The position numbers and the translations under genes were made by a program. This document shows, piece after piece, positions 1 through 11,170 of a stretch of DNA of 64,000 nt. Source of the DNA: Cryptomeria japonica (lineage: Eukaryota > Streptophyta > Pinopsida > Cupressales > Cupressaceae); assembly GCF_030272615.1 (NCBI RefSeq), contig NC_081406.1:244087218-244151217 (forward strand). Direction: 5' to 3'. The notes under the pieces were generated by a model. It was not told where the DNA came from. It saw nothing but the letters and a program-made list of their open reading frames with translations, and did not search any database. Within the stretch, counting starts at the first letter, position 1. Each line of letters starts with the position of its first letter.

Positions 1-1153
1 TATAAGTTTTGAAATTATCTTCGGTCATTGTATATGTGGGCTTTACAAGATCATACAGAACACCCTTTAACTCTAGCTTGAATTCCACCAGTCCATTGTT
101 ACTTTGCTCTTTGCTTATTTCAACATTGAAAGCTTTTGCTTCGAAAGAGAATTTTTCTTGCGTTGCATCAACCTCCTCAAATGTTTCCTGCGATATTCCA
201 TTATCTGGACAATCTGGACAATTTAATACAGTGTTGTCGGTTGTATAAAAGACTCTAGTCCTCTCGGTTTTCACCTTAATATCAGTTATGGAACATGGCA
301 AAAATTTATTGTCAAAGTTGCTCAGCAAGTAAAAGACCAAAAACCTCAAATTTGTTTTAAGAGGAGACAATACTAGCTGTACAGATCTGACAAACAGCAA
401 ATACACCTTCTCAATCACTGGCGACCAAATATTATAAGTGAAGTCCAAAATGATCAACAATAGTGTCACTACTGATGAGAGTTCTTCATATCCCTTGGCA
501 GTTAAATACAAGGGAACACCACTGAACACTTTCGTTATCCAATAAGTGTCAGTGATAAGCGGCATGTGTTCTATCAAACAAAAGCTAACCGTTTTCCTGA
601 AGCACAATCTGAATCTCTTGCTTGCTAAACACATTCTTATGGCTTCATCCGCTGAGCACAGAGTCCACACACCCATAAAACCATTAACTACTTTAAACTC
701 CTTAACAATAGGCATATTCTTAAGCTCCCCAATAATAAATAACTTAACCTGACTAGCTTTCTGACTGTCAGCAATATAGAGACAATCTCTATAACTGAAA
801 ATTGTTGACTCACCAACCTTATTCTCCTTAAAGCTCTCAGTGTGATGGTCTTCGTTTTTGTTGCCACTGACGCAATCATAACAATCTTTAGAACCGAATT
901 TTGGTGACTCCTTCGTGGAAAGGTACTTTTCGCAGAATTCAGCAGAATCGGCTGTGTCATTGTAATCTGTTGACAACAAGATGAAATACTCGTCGTCAAA
1001 CTCTTTCCTTCTGAAGAGCTTATACACAGCAGAACTGAAAAATGCCCATGGCACCCTCATTGTTGCAGCAGGTCGTATGGCTTGCCATACGAAAATGGCC
1101 AGTTGCAACCAAAGAAACCCTGGAGAACTGATAAGCCCAAAGAAGGTGGCCAT
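1..1153 (-). CDS. Unrecognised membrane-type protein, paralogue A (C-terminus beyond window edge)
   Basis: The minus strand is open without a stop from an ATG at 1153 to base 1, 384 codons. I chose this ATG because the plus-strand paralogue at 37198 starts at the same point (both begin MATFFGL) and about 35 bases upstream are also similar. Outside two variable stretches about four-fifths of residues match the paralogue. A hydrophobic segment lies near residues 11-28 and two more near residues 225-280. Relative to the paralogue there is a 20-codon in-frame insertion around residues 71-113 that adds cysteines and charged residues, and a 3-codon difference near residue 315. About 70 C-terminal codons are outside the window. 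No intron is needed. I do not recognise the family. Length differences that keep the frame, and conservative replacements, suggest a functional gene rather than a relic. Function unknown. Confidence 0.8.
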   Translation of the reverse strand, partial: MATFFGLISSPGFLWLQLAIFVWQAIRPAATMRVPWAFFSSAVYKLFRRKEFDDEYFILLSTDYNDTADSAEFCEKYLSTKESPKFGSKDCYDCVSGNKNEDHHTESFKENKVGESTIFSYRDCLYIADSQKASQVKLFIIGELKNMPIVKEFKVVNGFMGVWTLCSADEAIRMCLASKRFRLCFRKTVSFCLIEHMPLITDTYWITKVFSGVPLYLTAKGYEELSSVVTLLLIILDFTYNIWSPVIEKVYLLFVRSVQLVLSPLKTNLRFLVFYLLSNFDNKFLPCSITDIKVKTERTRVFYTTDNTVLNCPDCPDNGISQETFEEVDATQEKFSFEAKAFNVEISKEQSNNGLVEFKLELKGVLYDLVKPTYTMTEDNFKTY

Positions 1154-1251
1154 CGTTTGCACAACTTTTATTTTCGCAATACTACTACACGAGTTTCTAC
1201 CACATTGTGGATGGTTTGCCCCAGAAAAATATAGGTAGAACGTCACAGTCC

Positions 1252-1259
1252 CTTTATAA
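1252..1259 (-). promoter_or_regulatory. Candidate TATA box of paralogue A
   Basis: The minus strand reads TATAAAGG about 100 bases upstream of the ATG at 1153, a usual plant TATA distance allowing for a short 5' UTR. There is no independent support for a transcription start, and the plus-strand paralogue shows no equally clear match. Confidence 0.4.
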
Positions 1260-1674
1260 TGTTTTATGTTTTCTTCTGTACTGCTGGTGCAAATTCCTTA
1301 CACACTAAGGTAAAAAGCTGTTTTCAATGGTGACGTTGGAAGAATAGCAAAAGTTTGAAAGCAATGCTTATTAAATGCGTTTGAAATCCTAGTTTCGGAT
1401 CATTTCACGTGTTAAATTTGACAGTCTCTTCTGCCTAGCATATATGTGTTCATGGTGGCCTTAAAATTTCATCCTCAAATATAATAGTGTATCATTATCT
1501 ATATATATATTATTAGTTCTGTCATAGAACAACATGCAACACCCTCTTTTAATTTGTATTAAAAACCATCTTTTCAACCAATCATATATTAGATTTTTTT
1601 TTTCCTCATCAAAGTATAGAAGTGATATTTTTTTGTTAACAAAATATTTTACTTGAATCTAATTAGCTCATAAC
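1260..1674. other. Non-coding AT-rich flank
   Basis: Sequence upstream of paralogue A. I see no reading frame. It ends at the poly(A) end of the neighbouring LINE; the last bases (1666-1675, GCTCATAACT) recur at the far end of the LINE and probably form its target duplication. Confidence 0.5.
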
Positions 1675-4469
1675 TTTTTTTTTTATATATTAAAATCGAG
1701 GAAGAACAAAGTTTACAAGAGATCATAGAGGGGAGGCATGTCTCAGCCCCTCAACATCCAGTTACAACAAAGTATACTAGTAGTAAGAAAATAGATACAG
1801 GCTATATAACCAAAAGCAACTCAGCAAAACCACCCAGCTGATGGGGCATCAGCAGATTTAGAACCACGATGATCAACGAGGTATAGCCCCAGCCACCCCA
1901 GGGGAGCAAAAAGGATCGAGGAAATATCAAAACGGGTAGCATGGTCATGAGAGTATCACAGCACAAAGGAAACAGGGGGGAAGTAGGCATCATTGTAGGA
2001 TGTCATTTAGGTTCTCAACCCATGCGGTCCAACCTGAGGGGCCCTCCATCCAAACGATGTTTCTTATGTCTTGGATTTGAGTCAACATAGCAACCTGGGA
2101 TGGTGCCATGCCATTGTCTCTGATTTCCTTCTGCAGTTTGCTTAGTGCATTGTAAAAAATGGCGAGGCTCCTTGCACATCTCATCCACTCGTATCTACCA
2201 CGCATCTCGTGCATGAGCATGGTGGCAACTCCATCTTGAAGGAGTCTGCGCAACTTGTCCCTCTCAAAATCCAAAAATATAAAGACCTGCATAGCAACAT
2301 TATAGAGTGTGAGCCTTTTAAAAGCCTACGTAAGGATCCTGGGTCGATCCTGAAATTTGTCTTCATTTCTACTCTTCCATAAATGCCATAAAATGCAAGC
2401 AGAGAAAATAGACCAGAGAAGATTAGTATCCTTTTTTAATCCGTGAATATGTCCAGTAACAATTTCTAGAATATTAACATCAAGAGGTACCACAAAACCG
2501 AACATAAGCCATATTACTTTGGCAACAATATAGTCAAAGAATATGTGTCTAGTAGTCTCAGGGGTATTGTAGATAGGGCAGTTCTTGGAGAGGGAGGAAG
2601 CTTTGTTAATAGGAAGTCTGTCAATGAGGAGAAGCCATCTGAAGTATTTAATCTTTGGTTCGATAGGGGACCTCTAGAATTGGGTGAGAGAGGCATGCCA
2701 GTGAGAGATATCAAGGTTGGAGTACCAAAGCTTGTTGATGTGGTCAAGGATGGAGTGGTCAACAGAGATAGCAGAGTATACATCACGGGCTTTAATTTTA
2801 TGAAGACAGGTGCCACTCGGCCACTTGTAGGAAAGATGCCTATGGGAATCAAGGTAGCTATCTTTGGGGAGGTTGAATATGGAGCAGGCCCTTGGTAAGA
2901 GCTTATAAGTCCTCTTTTGGGATTGGGGGAGAGAAAAGGTATTTCTAAGCTGTTCCCAAGAGACGAGGTCACCATGTTCAAGTATGTTAATGAGGTATCT
3001 AATACCTTTTTGGGCCCAGAGTCTAGCCGAGCAGCCCCAGGTGAGGGCAAGGGGCTTACCAGAGTGGGTGAGATTCTACCAAATGGATCTCTTGCCATGG
3101 ATGTGTTCATTGGAGTAGAATTTAGTATTGGTGAGGGCGCCCCTAACATGCTCCCATGCCTTCCAGATGGATTTGAAGACTGCAGAGCCTTGCACTGAGA
3201 CCAGAAAATTACCAGCAATCAAATCAGCAAAGGAGAGCAGTTTCCAGGTTTTAGCATGTTTCGGGACAGCTCTTTCTATGTTATGTCTGACTAAAAATTT
3301 CCATGGTTCATCACCATCTAGTGAGTGAAAAATTCACTTGGCTGCCAGAGCAATCCCCTGGAGTCTGAGATCTTTAAGCCCTAGGCCCCCCACTTTCTTA
3401 TCAAGATGACACCAAGACCACTTGATAGCATGTTTTTTCTTCCTTTGCCATTGGACCAGAGGAAGTTCCTAATTATTTTTTGAATCTCGAGAATTTGATG
3501 GTTATTGAACATCCAGGCTGAGGTGTAGTATATGCTATAGGAGGAGAGTAGCTTTTGGCAGACTTGGACACGACCAGCCAGAGATAGAAATTTATTGTTC
3601 CATTTGTTGAGTTTCTTGTCAATTCTCTCCCTGATCCAGAGACACATATTCTTGAGGGAGGGGGCGATGGAGAAGGGGATCCCAAGATACTTCATGGTTT
3701 TTCTTGGACCACCCCATTGGAAACCAAGAGTTGGGATCCAATGAGGGGGCACTTCCTTCCAACCAAGTAAGATGGATTTGGATTGGGAGATTTTGGCGCC
3801 AAAAATAGCTCCAAATATTTTAATTTTCTGATTGAGGGCCTCAAAGTTTGGTTTGGAGAGTTCAAGGAAAAGTGAGGTATCATCAGCGAATTGGATGTTG
3901 AGGAGTTGAGATTGGTCAGGGAGAGTGAGGCCACGCACACTGGGAGACAGTGAGTTGTCATGAAGAAGATAGTATAGAGCGTCAGATGCAATGACAAAGA
4001 GGGTAGGGGCGAGGGGGCACCCCTGACATATGGATCTTGAAAGTGAGATGGGTAAGGAGAGGGTGCCATTAACATCAATACAGGTAGAGGCATCCTTGAA
4101 TAGTATTTTAACCTTCTCACAATACTCATCAGGAAAGCTGAAGGCATGTAGCATCATTAGGATGAAGTCCCACTCCACCCTATCATAGGCCTTTTCGTAG
4201 TCAAGAAGGAACATGGCAGCATCCTAGTTGGAAGTTCTAGCCCATTCCATTGCTTCCCAACTGGTGATCAAATTCTAAAGGATATACCTTCCTTTGATGA
4301 ATCCAGTTTGGGTAGTACAGATCAATTTTGGGAGGATTTGTTCAAGTCTTACAGCTAGAATCTTGGCCAAAATTTTGTATGACACATTGAGGAGGGTGAT
4401 AGGTCTCTAGTTCTTGACAAGGATTTTATCTCCGTCCTTTGGGATAAGTTTGATGATCCCTTGGTTGAT
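1675..4469 (-). mobile_element. 5'-truncated non-LTR retrotransposon (LINE)
   Basis: A minus-strand insertion of about 2.8 kb containing reverse-transcriptase sequence. Its 3' end is a run of ten A on the minus strand (T at 1675-1684). The sequence GCTCATAACT lies just outside the poly(A) end at 1666-1675 and again at 4470-4479 outside the other end, as expected for a target-site duplication. The 5' end starts inside the reverse-transcriptase domain, so the endonuclease and ORF1 are missing. A 5' truncation, poly(A) tail and target duplication are the usual products of target-primed reverse transcription. It is dead: the reading frame has several stops and frameshifts. Confidence 0.82.
1990..4469 (-). 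pseudogene. LINE ORF2 relic: reverse transcriptase plus C-terminal zinc-binding region
   Basis: Read on the minus strand. From 4469 down, a non-LTR reverse transcriptase is recognisable: RPITLLNVSYKILAKIL, then YEKAYDRVEWD near 4190, the catalytic FADD motif near 3885, and SLAGRVQV near 3580. A continuous 277-codon stretch covers 3381-4214. Further down the frame shifts, and GGLGLKDLRLQGIALA, then a zf-RVT-like stretch (NCPIYNTPETTRHIFF near 2585-2540), can be followed, ending in a tail around 1990-2292. Lesions include TAG codons in place of Trp in the NWRP motif, two more stops before 4214, and frameshifts near 3390 and below. In the zinc-binding stretch at least one Cys is replaced by Tyr. 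Typical plant L1-like organisation; non-functional. Confidence 0.85.
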
Positions 4470-4541
4470 GCTCATAACTTCTTATGGATATAGTGAATAA
4501 TATTGGCTCATAACTTCTTATGGATATAGTGAATAATATTG
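4470..4541. repeat. Perfect 36-bp tandem duplication at the LINE 5' junction
   Basis: Two identical 36-bp copies lie head to tail at 4470-4505 and 4506-4541, each starting GCTCATAACTTCTTATGG. The first bases match the flank at the LINE poly(A) end (1666-1675), so the duplicated block begins with the target-site sequence. Confidence 0.9.
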
Positions 4542-5891
4542 AAAAACTGATTAGGCTTTTCATTCTCCACTTAAAGATTAAATATGATATAATCAGTTAA
4601 CTTATAACCAAGACATCATATACAAACTCAATCAACTTAATCTTTTAATTGTTTTTAATGAACTTTTTTATTTTTTCTTATCAAATTGGATTATTCTTTA
4701 TAGAAATGTTGAAAAAACCAAAAAGATGTTTGAAAATAATGTTTGTTAAATGCCCATGAAGTTTTTATTTTTCATTCAATTGTCATGTTACATTTATAAG
4801 TAACTGCAAGGTATTGAAATACATCTTATACAAAATTTTAGTATGAGCAGCTAAATTTGATAGTTTCAATTGATTCTAGAGAAAAATTCGCCATAGCTAT
4901 CCAAAGATATATGCACATCTATGAGCCCTTGAAATATTTCATTGAGGAGCTATAATTTCCCCTTTAATAAGGATTCATTAAATTTTACACCTATCTTCCT
5001 TGGATCTTCAATGACCTATACTTAATTATATCAAACTAGGGTAGATAATAGTTTAATGTAGTTGCCTATGAGCATGAGTTCCGGCCATTACTAGTTATGT
5101 TTGAATTAGTCAAACTTTTATTTAATTAAAAAATATAAAATCGTGAATGTGCTAATTATAAGGTTGAAGAGTGGAAACTAGATCTCACACAATCCCTTTA
5201 CAATTGTGATACAAAGCACTAAACAATAGAAGAAGTTCCGTAGAAATAAATTAAAATTTCATTAAAATTTTAACATTTCATAAATATTAAATATCATTAG
5301 TGTTATCAATATTGGTGCCTAAAAAGATTATCATTGTCATATATACTAGCACCTATTAAATTAGGTTGAAAAGTGATTGGTATAGTGCTCCATAAACTAG
5401 AAGTTGTGTCCATGACATATCAAGTTTTGATTTATCTAACATATATAGTTAAACCTAACATATTATGATTACTGTATTAAATACTAAACATTAGAAGACT
5501 TTTTATAAAAAAAATACAATTTTATATTAATTTTAACATCTTCTAAATCTTGAATAGAATTATCATAACAAATATCATTAGTCTATATAGTGGTACCATA
5601 ACATACACAAACATCTCAAATTTGGAGATGTTGTCATTGAACTATATATTATTTACTTTCTTCTCTTTCTTGTACAATTTTCTCTCAAAATTAGGTAGGA
5701 GGTTGTTCTAAATGTCATTGTTTTCATTAGATTAGCACGGGAAGGGCCCAAACCTACTATATTTCAGCCATAAAGGTAGATGAAATGAATGTCACAATGT
5801 GTGAAAATAATTTAAAAAAAACAAAAAACATGGAGAGTTAAAACATAAACAACATAAAACACAAAAAAACTAGCAGAGAACAAACCAATAG
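4542..5891. other. AT-rich stretch with no recognisable gene
   Basis: About 1.35 kb of very AT-rich sequence with only short broken frames. I see no domain, RNA gene or clear repeat boundary. Confidence 0.5.
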
Positions 5892-6954
5892 TTAACTATC
5901 ATTAGAGGACTTCATTCCCTTTATAGCTTGCCATTCTTTTTGTAGAGTATTTAGATGATCTTTCAAGGAAACTCCTTTAGCTAGGATAGTGGAACCAACA
6001 TCATGTTCAACCCAATGAAGAGAATTAGGGAGCTCAATCAGGTATTTACGTCTTTTTTGAGCTTGCCGTGAGAAGTTACCTTAGGCCGAGAGAACCACGT
6101 CTCTTTTCAATTGTTCCTTCTCATTTCTTCATTCTAGCTCTTGATAAAGGACCTGAATAGTAATAGTTGTGCTCTAGACTAAGTCTCTATAATGCTCTAG
6201 TAGCTCCTAGATATTCTTCATCAAAACCTCCTAATTCTATTTTAAATTTGTAACCTCAGCCTCCAATTGAGTGTTCTTAACATCTTTTTTAATATTTTGT
6301 GTCTCTTGTTCAATCACTCTCTAGCTTTAAAAAGTATTTTTCATTTTCTTAGTTTGTTCCCATGCCCTATTATGGAGATCTCTCTCTACCCATTCTTGAC
6401 GTTTCTTGAAGATCTACTTCTCAAGAGTATAAAAATTACTCTTGGCCTAATTTAGTTGAACATAGTACCACCTAGAGAGTTCCATATTATTATTAAAATC
6501 CCTATGAATCTCATTCATCTTATTTTGGATTTTTAAACACATAATCAGTTAAGTTTGAGTGTGTTTGAAAATGAGAACCTCTTCCTACTCCATTGTTTCC
6601 TCTCTAAGGGAGGAAATAGGAGGGGCGTTTTGAGGAGCATTATGGTTGGGAGAGACAAAGTGGGAAGTTGAGGTTGCATTGAATCACTAGTAGGACTTAG
6701 TTTTGTTCGGTATCTGAGACAATTGATATCTTCAACAGGTCATAAAAGAACACCTTTTTGTCTTCTAAAGACTCAAAGGATATGTTGACTAGAATATTTT
6801 GAGCACCCCAAGTTGAGTTACAAGCCTGGAGGGAAGGGTTCATGATTTTATCAAAGATGAAAGTGGTTGGAGAAGTAGTACCAGGGGTTGGAAATTTGGG
6901 GTTGACATTTTCTATTAGAATAGAGGGATTAACAATCCTAGTTTTGGGCTCCAC
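5892..6954 (-). pseudogene. Decayed reading frame, probably from a transposable element
   Basis: On the minus strand an 85-codon open stretch (6697-6954, beginning MEPKTRIVNPS) is followed, in shifting frames with many stops, by polar heptad-like sequence (NTQLEAEVTNLK near 6265) and a final open piece that reads LPNSLHWVEHDVGSTILAKG and ends at a stop at 5892-5894. The middle looks like a coiled coil rich in Lys, Glu and Leu. I do not recognise the protein. Length, decay and setting suggest an old transposon or captured gene; low certainty. Confidence 0.35.
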
Positions 6955-9130
6955 TAGGATGAAAGGTCAACTAGAATAAAATATCTTGCTAGCCCTTACG
7001 AAGGCTCCACTTGTTCATGAGATTTCTAACATAACACAACTTGCTAGGCTTATGACTTCTTGTGTACATGACTACATGTAAGTATTTGATGATCTTATTA
7101 CTCTCAAAGGTCAAGCTAGATGTGTGCTTGTAGCATGAAACCTAGTAAGCATCTAAGGATCTTACCATTCCTATATGTTATGCATTCTCTTTGTGGATAT
7201 AAATCCTAGTAATAATCTTAGGATATTACTAGTCGTAAATGCCTTACTTTGTGTCTTGTATTTTTCATATTTGTTACACTCATTTATCATATTGTCCACT
7301 TTTTCCTTGTCTATTCTCTTGGTATTGTAGATTGATAAGATTCCATATCTTTGCAGTTACCACCTTGACAAGATTAGATTAATCTTGTCTCTTCATTATC
7401 TTGATGATTGAATCTTTAGCTTCTCTATAATATACTAAGAGTATGAGACTAAGTTCATACTCCCATGAATGTGGGGGCTAAATGAAATGCCATAAATTAT
7501 ATACCATTTACAATTTCACACTAGGTTTGGACAAACTTTGGTAGTTGTGGCTATTATATTCCTTCTTCTACTTAGTTCAAGGAATATTTCCATAAACTTG
7601 GTGCATTCCTCTATTCATGACCTTTTTCATGGCTCATTTTACCAACAATATGGTATTGGGCACCATTGTCCAAGCAATTGCAACTCAACTTTCAAATAAA
7701 GAAAGTCAATTTTGAAAATATATTAAGAATTTACCCTCTGATATGTTTCCATAATGCAAAGTAGATTTGTTGGAAGAGTACCACTGCCTATCTATTTGCT
7801 ACTCAGACTTTCAGCGTAGATCAAAAGTATAACAAGACATAACCTTCTTTATATAATAAATTATATAGATTAGACACTATAGATAAGGCACAAGTAGCTC
7901 AAGGGAGGAAATTGAGTTAGAAATTCAACGTAGCTCAAGGAATAAATCAAGCATTGTTGTATGGGAATGCTTGTTTAGGAGCAGTTGAGAAGGTGGCTAT
8001 GAAGAATATACATGAAATTAAAAAGGGTAATGGCAAACTTAAACGTGACTTTAAGACAATCAGGTTTAGAGAAGAATTGATCGACAAACCAGATAGATAG
8101 ATGTTGGAGCTTTGTTATTCAAGTTTCAAGCTATATAGATGTTAGAAGAAGTTAAAGTGGCCAAGATTTGAAAATTTAAAAAGGGAATGTTCTTGATTCT
8201 CTAATGATTTATTCTTTAAATGGTTAAATTTGTTGGATAAAGGGATGCATTGATTTCTTCCCCAAACTAGGAGTTCACTTGAAAAGCTAGGTGCTAATTT
8301 TCGGGATGAATTAGAGATAAAATAGGATCTAGTAAAGTGACAACTTCCATGCGGTCCAAACTCCTACTTACCATGCAACTTGGGTGAGAACTCCTTTTTG
8401 CCTTTTTCTCAATAAATATATATCCTGGACCACTTTGAGGGGCCAAAGGTTAAAGATATAACTTAGGTCCATAGATGGACACTTTTAATTATTTTAATTC
8501 ATAGATTTTTGCATTCTAAAGATGGTTCACCCTTGTTGATGAGATGTAGAAGCAGCAATACTTCTAATGGGACTATTACAACCCAAAGACAAATAAGAGG
8601 GGTTCATATTGGTAGGAACAAATCTCATAACATTTGAAGAGCCATCTAAATCAGCTCCCTCATTTTTAGCCTTTTGTAAGGACACCCAATATACTGTGGG
8701 AACTATATTCTTTTGAATATTGATGTCTCTTCCTTAACTCATAAGAGTAGCAAAATTATTGCTCTCTAAATTTTAGATTTTACTTTCACCAATCCATAAT
8801 GACCTTTGATATCAGGGTGTTCATTTATTGTTTAGGAGGGGTTATATATTCCCCTTTACCTCTCCCTTGTTTGGTTGAATGTTGGTTTATTTTAAAAGAG
8901 GACCCCTATAGAAAACATCTTCGATCCATTCAAAGGTGGATGCAATATGGCCCCTTGTGGACTCATATGGGGAAAAAGAATATTATTAATAAGGCTATCC
9001 TTGAAGGGGTACTCCTATATATCATCTTCCAAGACATTTAGTTTACCCTTAGGTTCATTAACCTTTTGAGGAACTTTCTATCAAGTCATATATTGGGACA
9101 TTAGGTAACCCGATTTGAAACAATTTTGAT
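6955..9130. other. Stretch of about 2.2 kb without a supportable gene
   Basis: Only short frames. A plus-strand piece at 7900-8100 (ALLYGNACLGAVEKVAMKN and following) and a piece near 8799-9041 look coding-like but are broken and match nothing I know. No LTR ends or inverted repeats found. Confidence 0.4.
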
Positions 9131-9565
9131 AAATCAGTTTGGTTGACACAGGGACATTTAAGAGCTCGTCCTGTGTCGCTCTTGTTCCAGGTTGGCCAAA
9201 TTCACTTGAGTACTTGGTACTTTCATTTATTCAAAAATTAATGGGCAATATTCACCGAATATGTTAAGGGAGCATGTGAGTGAGTGTACGAAGAGAAGCA
9301 AAATAATTTAAACAAAAAATCTAACCAGAACTTTATAAACGTAGTTTATATCCTCTCTAACCATAAATATTCACAAGAAGAAAATCAGTTAGGTTTATCT
9401 AACTACGCTGGTTCAATACAAGACACGGGCATTTAAGAGCTTGTCCTGTATCGCTCTTGTTCTAGGTTGGCCAAATTGACTTTAGTACGTGGTGTTTTTA
9501 TTTAGTCAGAAAAGATTGAACGAAATGCCACAGAATTGATTTATGATGTCTCAGTGAGTGTAAGG
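9130..9565. repeat. Diverged tandem repeat, period about 276 bp, with a hairpin core
   Basis: Two related units begin near 9141 and 9418. Both contain ATTTAAGAGC, GTCCTGT and GGTTGGCCAAATT in the same order, and later a shared AGTGAGTGTA. In the first copy GACACAGG (9145-9152) and CCTGTGTC (9170-9177) form a perfect 8-bp inverted repeat with a 17-base loop. In the second (9422-9429 and 9445-9452) the stem has decayed. The copia element at 9617 lies just beyond the second unit. Confidence 0.65.
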
Positions 9566-9616
9566 TGTTTAAAAGCTTGTATTTATGTATATCCTATGCA
9601 TATGCCAATTGACAAA

Positions 9617-10087
9617 TGTTGGAAGGAATAATTTCTCTTGATCTCTAAGATCGTTCTCCTCCATGCAAGCAATCAAATCCTCCATGCAAACGTTCAGATC
9701 CTCATGCAAACAGTCAAATATTTCTGATGCTTCGGTCAATTCCTGGGAACATGCAATTCCACCGTTAAACTTCACACCGTCACCGTGAGCATGCAATTTC
9801 TCACGCCTCCTCCATACTCGGCATGCAATAGTTTGTTTTTCGTGCATATAGTAAAGCAAGTGGTCAATCCAGTTTAGTAGATAGTTAGCTTTAGTTAGCA
9901 CCGATCCACCGTAAAAACTAGTATGTTAAACAGTTGGTTTTACATGTCATATCTCCTAGTCGGTGGTGTGAAGACTCCTATTAATAAAGACTATGTAATC
10001 TGTTTCAATGCATCAATCAATAAAATTAGTATTTCGTTTCTGCTGTAGCAGAATATTTTTGTGTTTTATTTTTTTTCTCTGTTTTCA
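9617..10087 (+). repeat. 5' LTR of the copia element
   Basis: 471 bp with TG...CA ends. It aligns along its whole length with 14282-14761. It lacks a 10-bp stretch (ACACATGCAT) present in the 3' copy near 14535-14545. Most substitutions between the two copies are C/T or G/A. Confidence 0.95.
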
Positions 10088-10090
10088 TAT

Positions 10091-10102
10091 TGGTATCAGA
10101 GC
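10091..10102 (+). promoter_or_regulatory. Copia primer-binding site
   Basis: TGGTATCAGAGC, the usual plant copia site complementary to the 3' end of initiator tRNA-Met, three bases after the 5' LTR. Confidence 0.93.
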
Positions 10103-10178
10103 TAAGATTAAATTTTTAAAAAGGAGATTGATGTAGGCATAATTTTATGATAGAGAAAGGAGATTGCTATAGCAAGTT

Positions 10179-11170
10179 ATGGCAACAAATAATACTCAAA
10201 TTCAGCCTCAAATTCCAAGCTTCAATGGTAAGAATTATGAGTTTTGGGCAATTAAAATGAAGACTTTGTTTTGCTCACAAGATATTTGGGATTTGGTAGA
10301 GAAAGGTTTTGCAAAACCATAGGATGATGCAGCTTATCAGATATTACAACAAGCAGAAAAAGATCAACTTAAAGATAATAGAAAAAAGGATGCAAAAGCC
10401 CTATTTTTAATTCAACAAGCAATGGATGAGTCAATCTTTCCTAAGGTTTCGATAGCAACAAGATCCAAGAAAGCATGGGAGACTCTAGAGACAACCTATC
10501 AAGGTAATACAACGGTGAAAGTGGCTAAATTACAATCTCTTAGGAGAAATTTTGAAAATTTGCAAATGAAAGAATCTGAGTCTGTAGACCAATTTATGAA
10601 TCAAGTATTGAATGTTGTGAATCAAATTAAATCTAATGGAGAAGAATTAAAAGATCAAAAGGTGATTGAAAAAATTCTCAGGAGCTTGCCTAGTAAATTT
10701 GACTCTATAGTTGTAGCAATTGAAGCATCAAAAGATTTGTCACAATTATCAGTAGATGAGTTAATGGGTTCTTTATTAACACACGAATCAAGATTGAATA
10801 GAAACAATAATACCTCTTTTGAGAATGCTTTTAGAGCACAGGGTTCACCTTCCAGAGGAAGAGGAAGATCAAATTCCAGAGGAAGAGGAAGAGGTAGACA
10901 GATGAATACAGATCAAGGAGAAAGGACCAATCAGTCCAATCATAGTTTCAATAATAGAGGATGAGGTAGAAACCAATTTCAAGAACAATCATCAAGGTTT
11001 GATAAATCCAATATTCAATGTAATTATTGTAAGAAATATGGTCATTTTGCAAATGAATGTAGAAAGAAACAAGCAGAATTTGAAAAACCTGGAGCAAATT
11101 ATTCAAATGTATCTGATAATAATTCAGGTAGTTTATTTGTAACATGCAATGTGGCACAAGAAAGCTCTTA
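10179..11170 (+). pseudogene. Copia gag relic
   Basis: Start ATG at 10179 (MATNNTQIQPQIPSFNGKNY), the typical opening of UBN2-type copia gag, which packages the element RNA into virus-like particles. A TAG at 10320-10322 interrupts codon 48 (probably once CAG). The frame then runs open to a TGA at 10962-10964, after an Arg/Gly/Ser-rich basic stretch. In the same frame beyond that stop a CCHC zinc knuckle follows (CNYCKKYGHFANEC, about 11020-11061). Near 11165-11175 the frame shifts into the protease frame, so gag and pol were probably one polyprotein. Confidence 0.9.

Noticed and set aside
2545-3328. Long plus-strand open frames
   Set aside because: They lie opposite the LINE reverse-transcriptase C-terminal region, which explains the sequence on the minus strand with recognisable motifs.
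8799-9041. 80-codon plus-strand frame
   Set aside because: Short, isolated, no motif, and the opposite strand is equally coding-like.
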